A DNA stretch of 43,979 nt from Pyrinomonadaceae bacterium (GTDB lineage: Bacteria; Acidobacteriota; Blastocatellia; Pyrinomonadales; Pyrinomonadaceae): positions 2,816 to 46,794 of the forward strand of contig JALHNX010000018.1 of assembly GCA_022843305.1 (NCBI GenBank), read 5' to 3'. Every line of letters starts with the position of its first letter. The first letter of the stretch is position 1. A program made the position numbers and the translations under genes. The notes below the pieces were generated by a model. That model saw nothing but the letters and a program-made list of their open reading frames with translations, had not been told where the DNA came from and searched no databases. Positions 40,029-43,979 of the stretch are shown in pieces.

Positions 40029-40964
40029 TTAGTTGGATTTGGGATTCCGAATTTCGACTTTATCCTGAATTTCGGGTGGCAGAATGACGTTCTGCACGGT
40101 TTCGCCAGTTTCGGTTTTGGTGATCCCGACGGTTATATTTTCCGTCCGCAGATTTTCGATCACCGAGAGCGCGCCGTAGAGTTTGACCGGCACGCGTTTC
40201 TCACCCGTTTCGGTTTTGGCGGTCACGATAAACGTTTTTTCGATACGGCGTTCGCCGATGCGGAACAGAACGTCAACGACGGTCGTGTTGACCAGTCTGA
40301 TTTTCGGGTTGACCGGATTGAGCGAAACCTGCTGAACAGTGAAATCTTCCTGTTTGCCTTCGACGTTGATCTTTTCGGTCGAGATCGAATCGAGCGGGCG
40401 GATAAAACTTTCGGGTCCGTTGACGCGGATGGTTTGCGGCGTCGTTGTCGTGCTGTAAATCTCGAAATCATCCGCCAGAGTGCCTTCGGTTTCCGCCTTG
40501 ACAGGAACGTCGCGCTCGATAATTCTTTCGAGCCTGATGGGAATAATGCTCGGTGTGATGCTTTCGAGTTTGACTCCGGCAGGCAGTTCGACATTGACGT
40601 TTTCAGGCGTGATCGAAACGACCCGTTCGCCCGCCTGAACCTCGCTCAGATCGAGCGAGATCAGCAGATTATCCCGGCTTATCTGATTAATCTTGCTTTT
40701 ATCACCCGAAATTTTGATGTCAAGTTCGGTGACGGGCGAATTGGTAACTTCGAGATCGTTGGCAACGCGCAGGTTCAGCGGAATGCTTCTGATATTGGTC
40801 GAGGTCGGCGTGCGAAGTCCGGTAATGCCGAGCCACAGTCCGAGCGTGATGACCAAAGCGATCAGCTTCATCATCCAGTCTTCGATAAAGATCCGGCGAA
40901 ACAGCCGCGATAAAAAAGCCTGCCGCTGTTCGCGCTCTAATAAATTTTCAGCCGGAAAAAGCAT
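40029..40964 (-). CDS. cdaR: YbbR-domain protein, CdaR-like regulator of diadenylate cyclase
   Basis: 311 residues: a cytosolic N-terminal stretch, one transmembrane helix (~33-52: LIALVITLGLWLGITG), then three to four YbbR repeats outside the membrane (FIEDWMMKLIALVITLGLWL, TTTTPQTIRVNGPESFIRPL, INVEGKQEDF). In Firmicutes the CdaR protein binds CdaA and controls c-di-AMP synthesis. The gene follows cdaA on the same strand with a 7-base-period hairpin in the ~70-base gap. glmM, the usual third gene of this cluster, is not in the window on this side. Confidence 0.88.
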   Translation of the reverse strand: MLFPAENLLEREQRQAFLSRLFRRIFIEDWMMKLIALVITLGLWLGITGLRTPTSTNIRSIPLNLRVANDLEVTNSPVTELDIKISGDKSKINQISRDNLLISLDLSEVQAGERVVSITPENVNVELPAGVKLESITPSIIPIRLERIIERDVPVKAETEGTLADDFEIYSTTTTPQTIRVNGPESFIRPLDSISTEKINVEGKQEDFTVQQVSLNPVNPKIRLVNTTVVDVLFRIGERRIEKTFIVTAKTETGEKRVPVKLYGALSVIENLRTENITVGITKTETGETVQNVILPPEIQDKVEIRNPKSN

Positions 40965-40965
40965 A

Positions 40966-41033
40966 TTTATTTAACATTTATCATTTAACATTTATCGTTT
41001 GGTAAATGATAAATGTTAAATGATAAATGAAAG
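40966..41033. repeat. Heptamer-period hairpin between cdaA and cdaR
   Basis: Units ATTTATC, ATTTAAC, ATTTATC, then GATAAAT, GTTAAAT, GATAAAT, with 7-base spacing. Left and right halves are inverted repeats around GTTTGGTAAA. It fills the whole gap between cdaA and cdaR on the minus strand. Confidence 0.87.
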
Positions 41034-41036
41034 GAT

Positions 41037-41876
41037 CTATCCAACCGTGATCTCCGTTTCCGATTCCTTCATCGTTTTTGTTTGTTCGCGCTTGCGTTCG
41101 ACGACCGGGATGTCCATCGCGCCGAGCAGCAATGTGCGAAGCTGCGTCGTGTCGAGATTGCGCTTCATCACGCCGTTTTCGACATAAGTTATCAATCCTG
41201 TTTCCTCTGAAACGACGACCGAAACCGCGTCCGAGCCTTCCGTCACGCCGATTGCCGCGCGGTGCCGTGTGCCGAGTTCGCGCGAAATGCCCGGATTTTT
41301 CGTCAAAGGCAGAAAAACTGAAGCCGCCGCGATGCGTTCGCGTTGAATGATGACCGCGCCGTCGTGCAAGGGCGTTGACGGGTTGAAGATCGTCACCAGC
41401 AGATCGTAGCTCAGTTTCGAATCGAGTTGTACGCCCGCGTCAATAAAATTCCGCAAACCGACATCGCGCTCGATGACGATCAGTGCGCCGGTTTTTTCCG
41501 AGGCGAGCGTCGTTACCGCCAGCACGATTTCGTCGTAGATCGTTTCGCCCAAACTTCCGCGCTGACGGCGCAGGATCGGAAAACGCAGACGATTGCCGAA
41601 ATAGATTAGTGCTTGCCGGATTTCCGATGCGAACAGAATAATCACCACGAAACCGATATACGGAACCGCCGAACGCAGAACCGTTTCGAGCGTCGCCAGT
41701 TCCTGCGCGACCGCGAGCCAGTAAAGCAGACCGATAATGACCATTCCGACCATCGTCGGCACGGCGCGTGTGCCGCGAAAAAGTTTCAAAACGACATACA
41801 CGATGACAAACACCAGCGTAATGTCCACGACATTTCGCAGTGTGCCGACCGTCGGAATGTAATCATTTATCTGCAT
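41037..41876 (-). CDS. cdaA: Diadenylate cyclase CdaA-type
   Basis: 279 residues: three N-terminal transmembrane helices (~15-85) followed by the DAC domain. DGA (172-174) and RHR (204-206, in GTRHRAAIG) are the two catalytic motifs that join two ATP into c-di-AMP. The C-terminus is a charged tail (VERKREQTKTMKESETEI). c-di-AMP controls potassium and osmotic balance in other phyla; its targets here are unknown. Paired with the downstream CdaR-like gene. Confidence 0.96.
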   Translation of the reverse strand: MQINDYIPTVGTLRNVVDITLVFVIVYVVLKLFRGTRAVPTMVGMVIIGLLYWLAVAQELATLETVLRSAVPYIGFVVIILFASEIRQALIYFGNRLRFPILRRQRGSLGETIYDEIVLAVTTLASEKTGALIVIERDVGLRNFIDAGVQLDSKLSYDLLVTIFNPSTPLHDGAVIIQRERIAAASVFLPLTKNPGISRELGTRHRAAIGVTEGSDAVSVVVSEETGLITYVENGVMKRNLDTTQLRTLLLGAMDIPVVERKREQTKTMKESETEITVG

Positions 41877-42120
41877 TTGGCAAACTTAACCGTTATCATA
41901 TCAATTTTAATCCGGTTTGTTTAATTTTCCTCTTCTTTATCAATTGTTTGAGCAATCTCTCAAACTGACGCGGGAATTTTTCAAAATTTGCTGCGGGGAA
42001 AGATGTTTGTAAACAATCCTACTTACGATGCCGATTTGACGCGGTTTGGATTGCTTGCTGAAATGAGAGTTCTCATTTTTTACTTTTTACTTTTCACTTT
42101 TCACTTTTACTTTTTACTTT
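41877..42120. other. Spacer between the M50 gene and cdaA, with T-rich 7-base repeats
   Basis: No credible gene; a plus-strand frame from 41988 runs antisense into the M50 gene and is discounted. From ~42075 to 42122 the sequence is made of TTTTTAC and TTTTCAC units in near 7-base register with no complementary arm. The array reaches the last codons of the M50 gene. Confidence 0.75.
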
Positions 42121-43230
42121 TTAATTCCTTTTGCGAAGCCTTCCGCGCTGGAGAAAACCGACGAGTTCGCCGCGCGTGTTTATCACGCCGAGCGAACCGA
42201 TGCCGTTTTCACGCATCAGGACTTTGGCTTCGACCAGGTTCGTGTTTGTTTCGACAAAATACTCGGGCGTAACGGGACGCATCACTTGCCGGATCTTTGT
42301 TTTTTGCCAATCTTCGCGCGCCAGTTTTTTCAGGTCTTCGAGCATCAAAACGCCGTAAAACTGTTTGTTTTCGGCGACCAGAAAAACCGTCCGCCGGTGA
42401 AGCGGCAAAACCGTGTCAACAAATTTCAAAACGCTCGCTTCTGGCTCGATCGTGACGGGCAGCTGCATCGCTTCTTCGACGCTCATATTTTCAAAATCAT
42501 TGACCTGTTTGATGATCCCGTGTGCCGCGTCAAACAGAAAAACTCCGACCAGAATCGTCCAGAATCCCGTAAAAAATCCGCCCGTCGTAAATATTAAAAT
42601 TGCAATCCCGAACCCGATCAGCGCGATCGCGATTATTTTTCCGAATCTTCCGGTCAGAATCGTCGCTTCATTTAAATCCGTTCCGCGCCGCCAGAGATAC
42701 GCCCGCAAAACCCTGCCGCCGTCGAGCGGATAACCCGGAAACATATTGAAAACCGCGAGCAGAAAATTCCAAAGAACGAGAAAAAAAGCCAGCGTAACAA
42801 GCAGACTCAGTTCGAGGGAATTGGCAACCGCCATCAAAACGGCAAAGAAAAGCGCGAGTAAAAAACTCGCTGCCGGTCCCGCAATCGCAATCCGAAATTC
42901 GGCACGCGGCGTGTCGGGTTCGCGCCGGAAACGCGCCAGTCCGCCGAACGGGTGAAGCACGATTTCCAAAACCTCGACACCTTCCATCCGCGCCGCCACC
43001 GCGTGCGCGTATTCGTGGAAAAATATCGAGCCGAAAAGAACCAGCGTCGTTACAAAACCGAAAACCATCGCGGTCAGAAAATTATCAATCAATTTCGACG
43101 ACATCAGATTCGCCGCCGTGATCCAGGTCATCAGCGCAAGCACGAAAAACCATCGAAAATCTATCCGCACGGGAATTTCCGAAACGTGAGCAATCAGGAT
43201 TTGGCGTTTTAAGAATTCAAGCTGACGCAT
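42121..43230 (-). CDS. Site-2 protease family (M50) with C-terminal CBS domains
   Basis: 369 residues. The zinc site HEYAH (72-76) is in TM2, and the third ligand is Asp170 in NMFPGYPLDGGRVL. About six transmembrane helices span ~25-230. Two CBS motifs follow (~240-365: MQLPVTIEPEASVLKFVDTV, IRQVMRPVTPEYFVE), which usually bind adenine nucleotides and regulate such proteases. Start: ATG 43230; a TTG just before it is ignored. There is no clear Shine-Dalgarno. The gene is the upstream member of the minus-strand run with cdaA-cdaR, with a 244-base spacer, so co-transcription is uncertain. Substrate unknown. Confidence 0.93.
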   Translation of the reverse strand: MRQLEFLKRQILIAHVSEIPVRIDFRWFFVLALMTWITAANLMSSKLIDNFLTAMVFGFVTTLVLFGSIFFHEYAHAVAARMEGVEVLEIVLHPFGGLARFRREPDTPRAEFRIAIAGPAASFLLALFFAVLMAVANSLELSLLVTLAFFLVLWNFLLAVFNMFPGYPLDGGRVLRAYLWRRGTDLNEATILTGRFGKIIAIALIGFGIAILIFTTGGFFTGFWTILVGVFLFDAAHGIIKQVNDFENMSVEEAMQLPVTIEPEASVLKFVDTVLPLHRRTVFLVAENKQFYGVLMLEDLKKLAREDWQKTKIRQVMRPVTPEYFVETNTNLVEAKVLMRENGIGSLGVINTRGELVGFLQRGRLRKRN

Positions 43231-43328
43231 CAATAATATGAGCCGAAATCGAATAACAATATTATCCGTGTGCCGATTTTAAAAGTAAAGAGTTCCGCTT
43301 TGTATAAATACAAATTTCGCGCCCGCAG

Positions 43329-43357
43329 TTGCGTTATCGAAAGCAGATTGCTATATT
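43329..43357 (+). promoter_or_regulatory. Candidate sigma70 promoter for tRNA-Ala
   Basis: TTGCGT (43329-43334) and TATATT (43352-43357) are separated by exactly 17 bases, close to the sigma70 consensus. The tRNA starts 45 bases downstream of the -10 end. No other promoter-like pair is closer. Confidence 0.45.
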
Positions 43358-43402
43358 TTCTATTCGGCTTTCGCTTGAATTTTCAGCCAAAGCATTGAAA
43401 AA

Positions 43403-43479
43403 GGGGACGTAGCTCAGTTTGGCAGAGCGCTGCAATGGCATTGCAGAGGTCAGGGGTTCGACCCCCCTCGTCTCCACCA
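43403..43479 (+). tRNA. tRNA-Ala (anticodon GGC)
   Basis: A 77-base cloverleaf including an encoded CCA. The acceptor arm GGGGACG pairs with CGTCTCC and contains the G3:U70 wobble, the main alanine identity element. D-stem GCTC/GAGC, anticodon stem CTGCA/TGCAG with loop ATGGCAT (anticodon GGC), and T-arm AGGGG-TTCGACC-CCCCT are all complete. Confidence 0.97.
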
Positions 43480-43496
43480 ATCGAATCAACAACTTA

Positions 43497-43526
43497 CGGC
43501 AACCCGCGCGGTTGCCGTTTTTATTT
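43497..43526 (+). terminator. Rho-independent terminator of tRNA-Ala
   Basis: A perfect 8-base stem CGGCAACC/GGTTGCCG with a CGCGC loop, followed by TTTTTATTT. It lies 17 bases after the tRNA. Confidence 0.92.
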
Positions 43527-43558
43527 CGCTAGCAATAACGTTACCAAAATCAGATTTT

Positions 43559-43709
43559 TCATCGAGATTTGTTACCGCCTGCCGCTCTGAGGTAACTTCT
43601 CAGCTTCTTGCCCGTCCGGTTGACTTCCGACGCGCCGTAAACGGTGTAGGTCGAAAAACCTTTTTCGGGCGGTGAGATTGCTGTTATCTAAGGACATAAC
43701 AACCGTCAT
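43559..43709 (-). other. Uncertain gene remnant or small ORF after the tRNA terminator
   Basis: Two overlapping minus-strand readings are possible. One (43559-43687, 43 codons to a TGA, content like FSTYTVYGASEVNRTGKK) has no start codon and an upstream in-frame TAG, so it would be a fragment. The other begins at ATG 43709, overlaps the stop of the next gene by four bases (ATGA) and encodes 45 residues (MTVVMSLDNSNLTARK...) to a TAA at 43572. I cannot tell which, if either, is used. The stretch is more GC-rich than the gene beside it. Confidence 0.3.
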
Positions 43710-43979
43710 TTTCTTATCTTTTCCTTGTATCTTAAGTTAGTAAGATATGGATTAAATTCAAGTTTATTTTTAATCGAAGAGTTTTGAAAATATTCAAATA
43801 ATTGAATTACAAACAGTCCAAAAATTAAAACCAAGCAAACCCAGTCGAATGAAACGGAACTTCTTAACAAACTATATAATGGAGTTGCCCAAGAATTCGT
43901 TTCAGAAAGTTTATATTTCCAGAAAAGTACCCCCCAAAGACCATATGCTGTTATGCCCAATGAAATGAATGCGATTGTT
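43706..43979 (-). CDS. AT-rich membrane protein, 5' end outside window
   Basis: The frame is open from the right edge to TGA 43706: at least 90 residues with two hydrophobic segments (TIAFISLGITAYGLWGVLFW and VCLVLIFGLFVIQLF) and a basic tail (NLRYKEKIRK). No family is recognised. Its base composition is much more AT-rich than the rest of the window, and it lies just beyond a tRNA gene, which suggests different ancestry. Its length cannot be judged. Confidence 0.65.
   Translation of the reverse strand, partial: TIAFISLGITAYGLWGVLFWKYKLSETNSWATPLYSLLRSSVSFDWVCLVLIFGLFVIQLFEYFQNSSIKNKLEFNPYLTNLRYKEKIRK

Noticed and set aside
39516..40913. 465-codon plus-strand frame across the HETGH gene and cdaR
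   Set aside because: Antisense to YbbR repeats and to the HETGH protein, spanning a non-coding spacer; composition is that of a mirror frame (F/D/R/N-rich, no domains).
41988..42272. Plus-strand frame MLRGKMFVNNPTYD... with a GGGGAAAG before an internal ATG
   Set aside because: The Shine-Dalgarno-like sequence is tempting, but the frame soon enters the TTTTTAC array and then runs antisense to the M50 gene; kept as spacer.

Overview
The window reads as chromosomal DNA of an Acidobacteriota member, most likely class Blastocatellia (Pyrinomonadales-like). This is an inference from the mix of a DUF6600/FecR protein, many short secreted proteins with Sec signals ending in an Ala-x-Ala-Gln type site, VCBS/FG-GAP repeats of the DxDGDGK-D-AVFRPS type, and codon use of roughly half G+C with A-rich lysine codons. 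It is not a marker-gene placement. Coding is dense, with short operons on both strands. No phage genes, insertion-sequence transposase, CRISPR array or rRNA is visible. One tRNA-Ala(GGC) lies near the right end.

Layout. 1-6.1 kb, minus strand: a rhomboid protease (runs off the left edge), a Uma2-family nuclease-like protein, a secreted S9 peptidase, a dicarboxylate/amino-acid symporter with a large inserted loop, and NAD kinase. 6.3-10.8 kb, plus strand: a VWA protein, a PP2C phosphatase and a 938-residue membrane kinase with zinc knuckle, helix-hairpin-helix and TPR regions. This is the YegL/PphC/YegI (TerY-P) type signalling triad. 10.9-15.1 kb: a small secreted protein, an APC amino-acid permease with an extra extramembrane domain, and a PATAN/DUF4388-like protein. 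15.4-26.5 kb, mostly plus: exported proteins, namely a 1248-residue FG-GAP protein, a lamin-tail plus DNA/RNA endonuclease protein, an ExeM/NucH-like nuclease, a small hypothetical protein, and a pair of M16 peptidases of which one lacks the zinc motif. 26.6-30.5 kb, minus: a FecR/DUF6600 envelope protein and an unusual zinc-ribbon/L7-L12-like/TM/NHL-propeller protein. 30.6-37.6 kb: two NTF2-like secreted proteins, a LOG-family hydrolase, AcpS, a PgeF-type laccase-domain protein, a stand-alone DsbD-N-like protein, RlmN, a second NUC1 nuclease and an SRPBCC protein. 37.7-43.2 kb, minus: an MBL-fold hydrolase, an SDR coupled to a HETGH membrane protein, the CdaR/CdaA c-di-AMP pair and a site-2 protease with CBS domains. 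The window ends with tRNA-Ala, its terminator, and an AT-rich membrane-protein gene that runs off the edge.

The most striking non-gene signal is in the spacers. Nearly every intergenic gap holds a short palindromic or short-period repeat. At least seven loci keep a strict 7-base period (for example CCAAAAT, CCAGAGT, TAAAGAT or ATTTATC units), and several of these fold back as long hairpins. Other gaps hold palindromes with shared ends (GTTTTGAGTCC..GGACTCAGAAC; TTGCCCAC..GTGGGCA; ACCGCGAAA..TTTCGCGGT). Some invade gene ends: they supply stop codons, rewrite the C-terminus of the PP2C phosphatase, and form the N-terminus of the PgeF homologue, where a change of one 7-base unit would shift the frame.
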